Assembly (NCBI RefSeq): GCF_900177805.1
Contig: NZ_FXAX01000001.1
Coordinates: forward strand, 2,170,001-2,234,000
Direction: 5' to 3'
DNA length: 64,000 bases
From: Fibrobacter sp. UWB13
GTDB lineage: Bacteria > Fibrobacterota > Fibrobacteria > Fibrobacterales > Fibrobacteraceae
A program made the position numbers and the translations under genes. Positions 8,738-17,971 of the stretch are shown one piece after another; the first letter of the stretch is position 1; every line of letters starts with the position of its first letter. A model generated the notes under the pieces. That model was not told where the DNA came from. It saw nothing but the letters and a program-made list of their open reading frames with translations, and did not search any database.

Positions 8738-10342
8738 TTATGCGTTTTCTGAATTAGATTCTTTGCCTCTGCTGAACTTGAGATTTCTCGGTTCAGGAAG
8801 GTCGTTAAGTGCTTCTGGGTGATGCGTCAGATAGAACGGATCGTCCTGAGCAAGCCACCAATCAGAATACGGGAGTTTCACATTACGCTTGAGAACTTGG
8901 TTAAACTTTGTACGTGAAAGAACGCCCTTGAGCATTTCACCAATGCGGAGGATACCTTCGTAGCCCACCGGAATATGTTCGTCGCCCATGGTGAGGGTCG
9001 GGAATCCGAGGTGGCCCGCGACAGATGCAAGGCCCGGATGGCGAATGAGCAAGAAGTCCGTCTTGGCACGCTTCAAAAGTTGCGGAAGCTGGAAGGCACG
9101 AGTCTTACTTACAGTATAGTGAGGAATGTCACCGTAAGTTTCCACAAGTTCCTTCAAGGTGTCTTGATGCTTTCCTGCACCATCGTAAATGGGGTCATGA
9201 TGGAACACGAGAGCTGCATCGTGGCCTATTCCGAGTTCCGAAAGAACACTGATAAGGCCGTGAGCATAAGCAGAACCCGTCATTACGATGCCGTTCTTGC
9301 CCTTGAAAAATTCGCGAAGTTCAGCGAGCTTCGGAGCAATACGCTTATGTTCACTTTCGATATATTCTTCAGCTTCTTTTTCTTTGCCAACAACTTTTGC
9401 AATAGCGCGGAGCCATTCGTCAGTGCCCTTAATGCCATACGGTTGCGGAGCATCGATTTGCGGAACGCCGAAGGATTCTTCAAGTGCGGTAGCCATGTAA
9501 CCACCCAAAGTATCGCAGAAGGTAGCAGTCGCGACAGCTTCAGAAGCCTGGCGGATTTCATCGAAAGATGCAGTATCCAAGAGGTAGTTGACGCGGAGCC
9601 CAAGCGGAGCAAGCATTTCAGAGAAATAGTCCGTTCCCCAAAGAGCAACAATATTGAGCAAGTCATTTTGCTTTTTGGTCGGATGGCGATTCACAATTTG
9701 ACGGAGAACGCCATGGAATGCAATGTCGAAGCCCGTGGACCAATGCTTGGAGCGGAAGCCTTCACAGTGCAGCGGGATTATAGGCACACCAACTTCCGGT
9801 TCCATTTCTTCGGCGATGGAGTCGATGTCTTCACCGATAATAGCGGTAGCGCAAGCCATGCCAATGAAAATAGCCTTGGGATTGAAACGTTCCTTTGCAT
9901 CACGAATCGTTTGACGAAGCTTTTCAGAAGCACCGAACACCATGTCCTGTTCTTTCAGGTTGGTGCTGATGTTCAAAGTATTCTGCAAAGGCTTGCCACG
10001 ACGCTTAAGGCCCACATGCATAGAAAGGTTGAATTTGGAGTTTTCGCCGCTGCAGCCGATCGGAGAATGGTCAATCAAAGCGCAGTCCGTGAGGTTGCCC
10101 ACCTGGCACTGGACAATAGCGTTAGAGCACATGGTTTCTTGGTTGAGCGGAGATTGCAATTCGCAAAGCTTACAGCCGGCCCCCTTGCCTGCGCAGCCAC
10201 CGTGCTTTTTCGCGCTGCGTTCGTCGTAGGCAGATTCCTTGATCAAGTCGCTGGCTTTGCCGTCCCAACCGATAATGGTACCCAGTCGATATTCGCGGTT
10301 TTCGACCGAGGTCATATTTAAATTAATGTTAGTTGATGCCAT
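8738..10342 (-). CDS. Nitrogenase-like component 1 alpha-type subunit (NifD/MarD-like)
   Basis: 534 residues of the NifD group. C72, C97 (HSPIGCSG) and C164 (GMACATAIIGED) match the spacing of NifD P-cluster ligands C62, C88, C154; LHCEGFRSKHWS is the NifD CEGFR hallmark; C276 (TFCDTLGGYMA) aligns with the cofactor ligand C275. Around NifD H442 the best eye alignment (GDEHIPVGYEG) places V where the ligand histidine should be, with a His four residues earlier. An extra cysteine motif C50-x6-C57-x2-C60 precedes the core. AGGAGG is 10 bases before the ATG. Product inferred as the substrate-reducing subunit; NifE-like, BchN-like or CfbD-like roles are less likely because C276 and the CEGFR motif are kept and no chlorophyll or F430 genes are near. 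Confidence 0.85.
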   Translation of the reverse strand: MASTNINLNMTSVENREYRLGTIIGWDGKASDLIKESAYDERSAKKHGGCAGKGAGCKLCELQSPLNQETMCSNAIVQCQVGNLTDCALIDHSPIGCSGENSKFNLSMHVGLKRRGKPLQNTLNISTNLKEQDMVFGASEKLRQTIRDAKERFNPKAIFIGMACATAIIGEDIDSIAEEMEPEVGVPIIPLHCEGFRSKHWSTGFDIAFHGVLRQIVNRHPTKKQNDLLNIVALWGTDYFSEMLAPLGLRVNYLLDTASFDEIRQASEAVATATFCDTLGGYMATALEESFGVPQIDAPQPYGIKGTDEWLRAIAKVVGKEKEAEEYIESEHKRIAPKLAELREFFKGKNGIVMTGSAYAHGLISVLSELGIGHDAALVFHHDPIYDGAGKHQDTLKELVETYGDIPHYTVSKTRAFQLPQLLKRAKTDFLLIRHPGLASVAGHLGFPTLTMGDEHIPVGYEGILRIGEMLKGVLSRTKFNQVLKRNVKLPYSDWWLAQDDPFYLTHHPEALNDLPEPRNLKFSRGKESNSENA

Positions 10343-10368
10343 AGATTTTTACCTCCTGCCGGTTCTCG

Positions 10369-11238
<870 letters not shown>

Positions 11239-11241
11239 TTA

Positions 11242-11258
11242 CCTACAGAAACGCTAGG
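11242..11258. promoter_or_regulatory. Putative LysR-type operator before the nifH-like gene
   Basis: CCTACAGAAACGCTAGG is a CCTA-N9-TAGG interrupted dyad with T-N11-A, the same form as the element before the lysR gene. It lies 28-44 bases before the nifH-like start, so it may overlap the leader or the promoter core. Confidence 0.5.
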
Positions 11259-11502
11259 TTTGCGAAATTTTAGAATTTGCGTCTACCCTTTTCAATACTT
11301 TTTTAGCCCATTCCGTTCAAAAAAATCCAATTTACAACATTGTTATAGTTTCATTTTATCACCCAATTCATTTAGTTTCTATCGCAATCAAGAAAATCGA
11401 ACTTTATTTATTGTTCAAACAGGGTTTTATATTGCATTTACCTATTACGCTTTTTAAATTATGCGGGACTTCGGAACAGAAGCAAAAATTTAAAAGAATA
11501 CA

Positions 11503-11521
11503 GAACGCTAGGTAACCGTTC
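11503..11521. promoter_or_regulatory. Dyad operator-like element before the nifX-like gene
   Basis: GAACG-N9-CGTTC with a palindromic GGTAACC centre. It shares GAACGCTAGGT with the element near nifH (GAAACGCTAGGT, 11248-11259), so one regulator could bind both sides of the divergent region. Confidence 0.4.
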
Positions 11522-11616
11522 TTTTATATAAACTAAACCGGTACGCCGGGAGTTTAGCCACGTAGAAAATTCATCTTCGTGGTTCATTTTACATTTGCGT
11601 TAAGGAGGCTTTTTAC

Positions 11617-12027
11617 ATGGCTAAATACAAAGTAGCAGTTGCCACGAATGACGGAGTAAATGTCAATGTTCACTTTGGACACGCAGCCGCATTTGACATC
11701 TATGAAGTTGACGAAACAAGCGGAAAATATGAGAAAGTCGAAGTCCGTTTAAAGCCGGAACATTGCGATGGTTCTTGCGGAGACGGCACTTGTGGCCAGC
11801 GCGAAGTTCAGCATTCATCGATGTATGCAGCAGCCAAGAATCTAGCCGATTTAGATTACGTGCTTTGCGAACAGCTTGGTCCGCAAGCTATACAATCATT
11901 GGCCCGCTTCAATGTACGCGCATTCGATATCGCGCTCCCCATCAGCGAAGCCATTGCAAAAATCAACATTTACAGAAACAAAATCGCAGAACGCGCATTA
12001 CGATTCAAATCAAATCACAACGACTAA
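11617..12027 (+). CDS. NifX / NifB C-terminal-type iron-cofactor protein (MarB-like candidate)
   Basis: 136 residues of the dinitrogenase iron-molybdenum cofactor domain (NifX/NafY/NifB-C family): YKVAVATNDGVNVNVHFGHA at the N-terminus with the HFG signature (H19, H22), and the late AFDI motif after NVRA. A cysteine cluster C50-x3-C54-x4-C59 lies in the middle. Family members bind or carry Fe-S cofactor precursors. AAGGAGG precedes the ATG. It is divergent from the nifHDK-like operon and followed without a gap by GNAT and CysK genes. I recall a protein of this family as MarB in the R. rubrum mar cluster, which supports the assignment, but I cannot verify it here. Confidence 0.82.
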   Translation: MAKYKVAVATNDGVNVNVHFGHAAAFDIYEVDETSGKYEKVEVRLKPEHCDGSCGDGTCGQREVQHSSMYAAAKNLADLDYVLCEQLGPQAIQSLARFNVRAFDIALPISEAIAKINIYRNKIAERALRFKSNHND

Positions 12028-12028
12028 A

Positions 12029-12529
12029 ATGAGTCTAAGCAAATTTACGATAAGAAAAGCGACGCTATCCGATTGCAATGCGATTGCCGCAGTCGAAGCA
12101 ACATGCTTTCCGCCAGCAGAAGCTGCAAAACATGAAGATTTCCAAAAGCGTCTGGAACGCTATGCGGACTATTTTTTGCTGATGTTCGATGGCGACAAGC
12201 TGATTTCATTCGTAGACGGATTTGTAACGGATATTCCCGATTTGAATGACAAAATGTACGAAGACGCCGGTATGCACAATCCAAACGGAGCATGGCAAAT
12301 GATATTCGGAGTCAACACCATCCCCGAATACCGCCATCAAGGTTGCGCAGAAAAGCTATTGAGATTATTCGTCCAAAACGCAAAAGCAGAAAGCAGACGT
12401 GGCGTTGTTCTCACTTGCAAAGAAAAGCTCGTACATTATTACGCCAAAATTGGTTTTGTCGATGAAGGTATTTCGGCGGATTCGACTCACGGAAACGTTG
12501 TCTGGAATCAAATGCGACTGACGTTTTAA
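12029..12529 (+). CDS. GNAT family N-acetyltransferase
   Basis: 166 residues starting MSLSKFTIRKATLSDCNAIA; the frame extends upstream but that part overlaps the nifX-like gene. The ATG follows the upstream stop after one base, so translation is probably coupled. Acetyl-CoA motif A is present as NTIPEYRHQGCAEKLLR (R/Q-x-x-G-x-A), and CFPPAEAA near the N-terminus resembles arylalkylamine-acetyltransferase-like GNATs. Between NifX-like and CysK genes it may acetylate a thiol amino acid or S-alkylcysteine, as the Sna GNATs of Bacillus do in their sulfur operon; the substrate is inferred only. Confidence 0.82.
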   Translation: MSLSKFTIRKATLSDCNAIAAVEATCFPPAEAAKHEDFQKRLERYADYFLLMFDGDKLISFVDGFVTDIPDLNDKMYEDAGMHNPNGAWQMIFGVNTIPEYRHQGCAEKLLRLFVQNAKAESRRGVVLTCKEKLVHYYAKIGFVDEGISADSTHGNVVWNQMRLTF

Positions 12530-12544
12530 CAAAGAGAGGTAAAC

Positions 12545-13531
12545 ATGTCACATATCCACCATTCTATTACAGAACTTATTGGGCATACACCGCTTCTTGA
12601 ACTTCACAATTTCGAAAAGAACCACAACGCCCAAGGCCATATCTTGGCAAAGCTCGAATATTTCAACGCTACAGGTTCTGTCAAGGATCGCGCCGCCCTC
12701 AGCATGATTGAAGCAGCCGAACGCGAAGGGAAACTGAAACCGGGTGGAGAAATCGTTGACCTCACGAGTGGAAACACAGGCATTGCTCTTGCCGCCATCG
12801 CAGCCGCAAAAGGTTATAAAGTCACGATATTCTTTGAATCCGGCGGTTCCAAGGAACGCATTCAAGTCATCAAGACTTATGGCGCGCAGCTTTTCGATTA
12901 CAAAGATATTCCCGAATTGAAAAAAGCTCTTGAAGACGGCACAATTTGCGACAACATCGTTATCGAGGCCATCACAAAGTACACCAAAGAACACAACGCA
13001 TTTTTCATCAACCAATGCGAAAACGAAAACAATCCCCTCGCCCACTACAATACCACAGGGCCTGAAATATGGGAAGATACCGATGGCAAAGTAGATTTTG
13101 TCGTTTCGATGGCAGGCACAGGCGGAACACTGAACGGGCTTTCAAAATATTTCCGCGAAAAGAATCCGAATGTCAAAATCGTCGGTGTGCAAGCGACTCC
13201 GGACTCCCGCTATTTCACGCCAGAAGCCGAAAAGAATGGCGTTATCGACGGTGTCGCACCATTTGCAAATGTCGCAGAACCTCCTACGTTCTTGACGGAT
13301 TCCTCGATTTATGATGAATACATCGAAGTTTCTACATTACAGGCAAAAGCTGTAGCGCACGAACTTGCCGAACACGAAGGGCTTTTCCTGGGCACATCAA
13401 GTGCAGCGGGCATTTATGCAGCCTCAATTGTCGCAGCGCGTCCTGAAAATAAAGACAAGAACATTATCGTTATTACAGCCGATAATGGGTTCAAATATCT
13501 TTCCACAAAAGTTTATGCTTTGAATAAGTAA
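12545..13531 (+). CDS. Cysteine synthase family protein (second CysK paralogue)
   Basis: 328 residues, fold-type II PLP enzyme with K47 in TGSVKDRAAL, substrate loop TSGNTGI, and phosphate loop AGTGGTLNG. GAGAGG precedes the ATG. It is strongly similar along its full length to the enzyme at 16916 (same MSxIHHSITEL start and same KVYAL end), and both are about 25 residues longer than the one at 109. Third gene of the nifX-like-GNAT-cysK unit. Likely reaction: beta-replacement of O-acetylserine (or a homologue) with sulfide or a small thiol; which thiol it uses is the key unknown of the island. Confidence 0.88.
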   Translation: MSHIHHSITELIGHTPLLELHNFEKNHNAQGHILAKLEYFNATGSVKDRAALSMIEAAEREGKLKPGGEIVDLTSGNTGIALAAIAAAKGYKVTIFFESGGSKERIQVIKTYGAQLFDYKDIPELKKALEDGTICDNIVIEAITKYTKEHNAFFINQCENENNPLAHYNTTGPEIWEDTDGKVDFVVSMAGTGGTLNGLSKYFREKNPNVKIVGVQATPDSRYFTPEAEKNGVIDGVAPFANVAEPPTFLTDSSIYDEYIEVSTLQAKAVAHELAEHEGLFLGTSSAAGIYAASIVAARPENKDKNIIVITADNGFKYLSTKVYALNK

Positions 13532-13555
13532 GACTCATCGCATAAAACTCCTAAT

Positions 13556-13589
13556 ACTCCTTCTCGCTAATGCGGGAAGGAGTTTTTTT
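13556..13589 (+). terminator. Intrinsic terminator after second cysK paralogue
   Basis: Stem ACTCCTTC/GAAGGAGT (13556-13583) followed by seven T. It separates the nifX-GNAT-cysK unit from the next promoter. Confidence 0.85.
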
Positions 13590-13631
13590 ATATGTTCCGA
13601 TAACATAAATCAATACGTATAATTGCGAGCG

Positions 13632-13745
13632 ATAGCACCCAATACTTAAACAAAATTAGAATAAAATAATTTTAAATTATTTTGTTTTTTTCAATTGACA
13701 AAACTCTTTGACTGCGAAAAAGCGCTTTTTACTTTTAACCTGTCA
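13632..13745 (+). promoter_or_regulatory. Duplicated promoter region, copy 1 (before OMP gene)
   Basis: Contains ATAGCACCCAATA, an A-rich stretch with AAAATTAGAA, a perfect 21-bp AT palindrome at 13663-13683 (AAAATAATTT-T-AAATTATTTT), and a run of T. The same order of elements recurs at 15682-15790 before the second binding protein. TTGACA occurs at 13695-13700. Confidence 0.55.
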
Positions 13746-13776
13746 TTAAAAAACAAAACAAACAAGGAGTTTATCA

Positions 13777-14529
13777 ATGAATATCAATGCAAAAAAAATT
13801 ATTTCCGTTATTGCCCTTGCCACTGTCAGTTCATTTGCTGAATGGGATTATTACACTGTTCTCGACGAACATCAGGGTCAAGCACGAATCAAGGCAAACT
13901 ACTGGTACAATGGAGATTTCCATTCCACATCTTTTGACTTGAACGCCCGCTATACAGTTGTCAAAGGATTAGAATTGAGCCTCACCGGTCTCGGCTACCA
14001 GCTTTTTGCCGATCCGAATGACAAAACAAAAGAAGGTGACGGATTCAAGGACTTTAGCGTGGGTGCAAAATACGCATTCAATCCCAACTTCTCCGTTTTC
14101 TTAGACGCCAACATTCCCGCCGGAAAAAAAGAAATTTCCAGCCAGGAATTTAGCCTCAAGGGCGGCGTTCAATGGTTCTTGCCCATCTCCGAACAGTTCG
14201 GTATCGGTAATGAATTTGGCTTGACCGTTCCTTTCAAGCATGATGGAGTCCAACGCGGTCTCGTTGCTGATTATGGTTTTGAATTCTATTATGCATTCAG
14301 CTCCGGTATTTCTCCGTTTACAGGCTTTGTATTTACGAGCCAGTTGACAGATTCAAAGAACGAAGACAAATCCGAATCCGGAACAGGAGCTTCCAACATT
14401 TCTTTCTGGGCCGGCATTTCTTACAACGTTAACAAGAACGTCAATCTGACGCTTTACACCGATATTGAATACGCTGCTCATGGCGCTTATCAATCCGGCT
14501 ACATTTTCCAAACAACATTCAGCTTCTAA
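13777..14529 (+). CDS. Outer-membrane beta-barrel protein of the second importer
   Basis: 250 residues with a short signal peptide (ISVIALATVSSFA) and a repeated pattern of amphipathic strands (FDLNARYTVVKGLELSLTG, FKDFSVGAKYAFNPNFSVFL) ending in FQTTFSF, a C-terminal aromatic suited to BAM. It resembles the small transporter-type barrels of the phenol-degradation MetA family. AAGGAG precedes the ATG. It is followed by the first NMT1-type binding protein 16 bases later, so it probably gives the same substrate an outer-membrane route. No catalytic motif seen. Confidence 0.78.
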   Translation: MNINAKKIISVIALATVSSFAEWDYYTVLDEHQGQARIKANYWYNGDFHSTSFDLNARYTVVKGLELSLTGLGYQLFADPNDKTKEGDGFKDFSVGAKYAFNPNFSVFLDANIPAGKKEISSQEFSLKGGVQWFLPISEQFGIGNEFGLTVPFKHDGVQRGLVADYGFEFYYAFSSGISPFTGFVFTSQLTDSKNEDKSESGTGASNISFWAGISYNVNKNVNLTLYTDIEYAAHGAYQSGYIFQTTFSF

Positions 14530-14545
14530 AAAGGAGGCAGCAATA

Positions 14546-15643
14546 ATGAATTTTAAACACCTCATTAAAACAACACTTATAAGCGCTCTGCTTTTCGGAG
14601 CAAGCGCTTTCGCCGAAATTAAAACAGTTCGAATCGCACATTACACAGGAGTGTTGTGCAGTGCTCCGGTTCATACCGCATGGCTCAAAGGATTTTTCGA
14701 CGAAGAATTCAAAAAGATCGGGCAAAAATACGAAATGGTACCGATTGCCGAAGGTTCCGGTTCCGTCAACGACTTGATTGTCGCTGGGAAAGCGGACGCA
14801 GGTAATGAACTTCTCGCCACTGAACTTCAGCCTATCCAAAACGGACTCCCGATTATCTTTGTAACAGGCGTACACACAGGCTGCACCAAGTTCTACGTCA
14901 CAAAGCAATCGACCATCAAAAAACTCAAGGACCTGAAAGGGCGCAAAAGCAAAATTGGCGTCATTGGATTGTCCGATAGTTCAATTATGACATTTAAGCG
15001 AAAACTCCGTGACCTTGGTGTTGTCGCCGATGGCCCCGAAGCGGATGTCGAATTCGTTGTCTATGGCGCAAGCGACTTGCCATTGGCACTCCAAAAGGGA
15101 GCCGTGGACATTATCGCCCTTCACGATCCAACCGCAACAACAGCCGAAGAAGAATACGGTTTCCGTAAGCTTCTGGACACCGCCACCGATCCGAAATTTG
15201 CCGTAGAATACTGCTGCATCGCATTCGTGAGCCTCAAACTTTGGAAAGAAAATCCAGAAGGTGCAGCCGCATTCACACGTGCAGTCGCTCGCGGTTCCGC
15301 ATTCGTCAACGCTAACCCGCGTGAAGCAGCAAGACTCCAGCTTGCAAAGGACATCGTCCCCGGAAGCGAAGATTTCAACACCAAACTGCTTGAAAGCTAC
15401 ACCCACATTCCATCCCGCAAAGCAACGATTCGCACATTCAGAACCGTCGCCACGGAACTCCAAAAAACGGGCGTACTCAAGAAAAAGTTGAACATCGAAA
15501 AGTTCATCACAAGCCACTTTGCCAATTTTGCGTCTAAGGGGATTCACGTTCCTGACGGTTACAAGTACGATAAGGATACAGGCACATTTACAGAAACGAC
15601 CGAAGAACCGAAAACCTTAGCGAAAAATATCGTTGAGAACTAA
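14546..15643 (+). CDS. NMT1/SsuA-type substrate-binding protein, copy 1
   Basis: 365 residues from MNFKHLIKTTLISALLFGAS; ATG 14546 has AAGGAGG 9 bases ahead. After the signal peptide comes VRIAHYTGVLCSAPVHTAWL and DLKGRKSKIGVIGLSDSSIM, the SsuA/NrtA/NMT1 fold. Cysteines are unusually frequent for a periplasmic protein (VLCSAP, HTGCTKF, EYCCIAF) and all are shared with the copy at 15812. It is nearly colinear with that copy, so the pair arose by duplication; only one permease/ATPase pair follows. Confidence 0.87.
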   Translation: MNFKHLIKTTLISALLFGASAFAEIKTVRIAHYTGVLCSAPVHTAWLKGFFDEEFKKIGQKYEMVPIAEGSGSVNDLIVAGKADAGNELLATELQPIQNGLPIIFVTGVHTGCTKFYVTKQSTIKKLKDLKGRKSKIGVIGLSDSSIMTFKRKLRDLGVVADGPEADVEFVVYGASDLPLALQKGAVDIIALHDPTATTAEEEYGFRKLLDTATDPKFAVEYCCIAFVSLKLWKENPEGAAAFTRAVARGSAFVNANPREAARLQLAKDIVPGSEDFNTKLLESYTHIPSRKATIRTFRTVATELQKTGVLKKKLNIEKFITSHFANFASKGIHVPDGYKYDKDTGTFTETTEEPKTLAKNIVEN

Positions 15644-15681
15644 AAAGTAGGAGCGCAACTAGGTTTATATAACCATAGCCT

Positions 15682-15790
15682 ATAGCGCCCAATATACGAA
15701 TAAAATTAGAACAAAGTATTTTTAAATTATTTTGTTTTTCCACCTTCAAAACATCTTTGATTTAGAAAAAGTGATTTATACCTTTTCACA
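15682..15790 (+). promoter_or_regulatory. Duplicated promoter region, copy 2 (before second binding protein)
   Basis: ATAGCGCCCAATA, AAAATTAGAA and an imperfect version of the 21-bp palindrome (15714-15734, ending TTTTAAATTATTTT) followed by GTTTTTC repeat the layout of 13632-13745. The first binding protein can therefore be controlled separately from the second but by the same factor. Confidence 0.55.
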
Positions 15791-15811
15791 ATCAAAAATA
15801 GGGAATCAAAA

Positions 15812-16900
15812 ATGAATTTACGAAGCATCATTAAGACTACGCTCATAAGCGCCCTCCTCCTCGGAACAAGCGCTTTTGCCGATTTCAAACCAGTCCGAAT
15901 CGCACACTATACTGGTGTGTTGTGTAGTGCCCCGGTTCATGTCGCTTGGCTCAAAGGTTACTTTGACGAGGAATTCAAAAAGATTGGTCAGAAATTCGAA
16001 ATGGTTCCTGTTGATGCAGGAAAGAATTCTGTGAACGAGCTCATCGTCGCAGGCAAAGTCGATGCAGGGAACGACTTGCTCGCTACCGAACTTCAGCCCA
16101 TTCAAAACGGGCTCCCTATCGTCTTTGTCACCGGTGTTCATACGGGTTGCACCAAGTATTACGTCACCAAGAAATCGACGATTCAAAAGTTGGAAGATTT
16201 GAAGGGACGTAAAACCAAGGTAGGCGTTATCGGTTTATCCGATAGTTCCGTGATGTCGTTCAGACGCAAACTCCGCGATTTGGGTATCGTCGCAGACGGC
16301 CCGGAAGCGGATGTCGAATTCATCGTCTATGGTGCAAGCGACTTGCCGATTGCCCTTGAAAAAGGCGCTGTTGACATTATCGCCCTTCATGATCCAACCG
16401 CAGCAACCGCCGAAAAAGAATACGGCTTGCGCAAGTTGCTCGACACCGCAATCGATCCGAAATTTGCCGTAGAATACTGCTGCGTCGCATTCGTGACACT
16501 CAAGCTCTGGAAGGAAAATCCGGAAGGTGCCGCCGCTTACACGCGCGCTGTCGCTCGCGGATCCGCATTCGTGAACAGCAATCCGCGCGAAGCCGCAAGA
16601 CTCCAGCTCTCGAAGGATGTCGTTTCTGGCAGTGAAGAATTCAACGCCCAATTGCTCGAAAGCTACGGTCACATTCCGTCCCGCAAGGCCGCGCTCCGCA
16701 CGTTCAATATTGTTGCTGCAGAGCTTCAAAAGACGGGAGTCTTGAAGAAAAAATTGAACATCGAAAAGTTCGTCAAGAGTCACTTTGCTGACTTCGAATC
16801 AAAGGGTATCAAAATTCCGGATGGCTACTCCTATGATAAGGCCACCGATAAATTCACAGAAAATTTCGAAGAGCCGAAATCTCTTGTGAAAAACATTTAA
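15812..16900 (+). CDS. NMT1/SsuA-type substrate-binding protein, copy 2
   Basis: 362 residues, a close paralogue of the protein at 14546: the same signal-peptide pattern, VRIAHYTGVLCSAPVHVAWL, HTGCTKYYVTKKS, and EYCCVAFVTLK, with all cysteine positions kept. AGGGA precedes the ATG. It has its own copy of the upstream promoter region and is followed 16 bases later by the third CysK paralogue, an uncommon direct pairing of a binding protein with a cysteine-synthase-like enzyme. That pairing suggests the imported compound yields the thiol or sulfide used by the enzyme. Confidence 0.87.
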   Translation: MNLRSIIKTTLISALLLGTSAFADFKPVRIAHYTGVLCSAPVHVAWLKGYFDEEFKKIGQKFEMVPVDAGKNSVNELIVAGKVDAGNDLLATELQPIQNGLPIVFVTGVHTGCTKYYVTKKSTIQKLEDLKGRKTKVGVIGLSDSSVMSFRRKLRDLGIVADGPEADVEFIVYGASDLPIALEKGAVDIIALHDPTAATAEKEYGLRKLLDTAIDPKFAVEYCCVAFVTLKLWKENPEGAAAYTRAVARGSAFVNSNPREAARLQLSKDVVSGSEEFNAQLLESYGHIPSRKAALRTFNIVAAELQKTGVLKKKLNIEKFVKSHFADFESKGIKIPDGYSYDKATDKFTENFEEPKSLVKNI

Positions 16901-16915
16901 AAAAGAGAGGTAACA

Positions 16916-17902
16916 ATGTCCAATATTCACCATTCCATTACCGAGCTCGTCGGCCACACTCCGCTGCTGGAGCTCCACAATTTTGAAAAGAATCACAATG
17001 CCAAGGGCCATATCCTGGCAAAACTCGAATACTTCAACCCGTCCGGCTCCGTGAAAGACCGCGCAGCCCTCAGAATGATTGAAGAAGCCGAACGCGAAGG
17101 CAAGCTCAAGCCGGGTGGAGAAATCGTTGAGATCACAAGCGGTAACACGGGCATCGGCCTTGCCGCTATCGCCGCTGCCAAGGGCTACAAACTCACCGTT
17201 TTCTTTGAACCGGGTGGTTCTGAAGAACGCGTACAAGTGATCAAGACCTATGGAGCAACGCTCCTCGGTTACGACGCCCTTCCGAACGTAAGCAAACTCC
17301 TGAAAGAAGGCTCCTTCTCTGTTGCCGTCTTGCTCTCCGACGTCCGCAAGTATGCCGAAGAACACAATGCATTCTTCATCAACCAGATTGAAAACGAAAA
17401 CAACCCGCTCGCCCATTACTACACCACCGGCCCGGAAATCGTTGCCGATACGGATGGCAAGGTAGACTTTATCGTTTCCATGGCAGGCACGGGCGGTACG
17501 CTCAATGGTCTTTCCAAGTACTTTCGCGAACACAATCCGAACGTGAAAATCGTCGGTGTGCAGGCCACTCCGGATTCTCGCTTCTTCACCCCGGAAGCTG
17601 AAGAACATGGCGTGATCGATGGTGTTGCCCCGTTCGCAAACGTTCCGGAACCGCCTCCTCTGCTGAACGATTCTTCGATCTATGACGAATACATTGAAGT
17701 CTCTACGCTCCAGGCTACAGGCGTTGCCCACGAACTTGCCGAACATGAAGGCCTCTTCCTCGGAACTTCTGGCGCAGCAGGCATCTACGCCGCATCCATC
17801 GTTGCCGCCCGCCCGGAAAACGAAGGTAAGAACGTTGTTGTCATTACTGCAGACAACGGCTTCAAATACCTTTCCACCAAAGTGTACGCATTGAAGAAGT
17901 AA
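16916..17902 (+). CDS. Cysteine synthase family protein (third CysK paralogue)
   Basis: 328 residues, with K47 in SGSVKDRAAL, TSGNTGI and AGTGGTLNG, and GAGAGG before the ATG. Paralogue of 12545; the most evident divergence is at residues about 118-140 (LLGYDALPNVSKLLKEGSFS against LFDYKDIPELKKALEDGTIC). Codons are more GC-ending than in the paralogue, as in strongly expressed genes here. Located after the second binding protein and before the permease/ATPase pair. Likely O-acetylserine (or homologue) thiol-lyase. Confidence 0.88.
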   Translation: MSNIHHSITELVGHTPLLELHNFEKNHNAKGHILAKLEYFNPSGSVKDRAALRMIEEAEREGKLKPGGEIVEITSGNTGIGLAAIAAAKGYKLTVFFEPGGSEERVQVIKTYGATLLGYDALPNVSKLLKEGSFSVAVLLSDVRKYAEEHNAFFINQIENENNPLAHYYTTGPEIVADTDGKVDFIVSMAGTGGTLNGLSKYFREHNPNVKIVGVQATPDSRFFTPEAEEHGVIDGVAPFANVPEPPPLLNDSSIYDEYIEVSTLQATGVAHELAEHEGLFLGTSGAAGIYAASIVAARPENEGKNVVVITADNGFKYLSTKVYALKK

Positions 17903-17917
17903 GACTCATTGTGTACA

Positions 17918-17957
17918 AGCTCCTTCCCGTGACCTCACAAGGGGAGGAGCTTTTTTA
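17918..17957 (+). terminator. Strong hairpin between third cysK paralogue and permease
   Basis: Stem AAGCTCC-TCCC / GGGGAGGAGCTT (17917-17952) followed by a T run. The permease start is only about 15 bases beyond with AAGGAG and no visible promoter, so the hairpin probably reduces rather than abolishes transcription of the permease and ATPase. Confidence 0.8.
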
Positions 17958-17971
17958 TTCAAGGAGTTTAA

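Noticed and set aside
7287-10321. Plus-strand open frames of 387 and 448 residues over the nifK- and nifD-like genes
   Set aside because: Antisense shadows; the minus-strand products show complete nitrogenase-family motifs.
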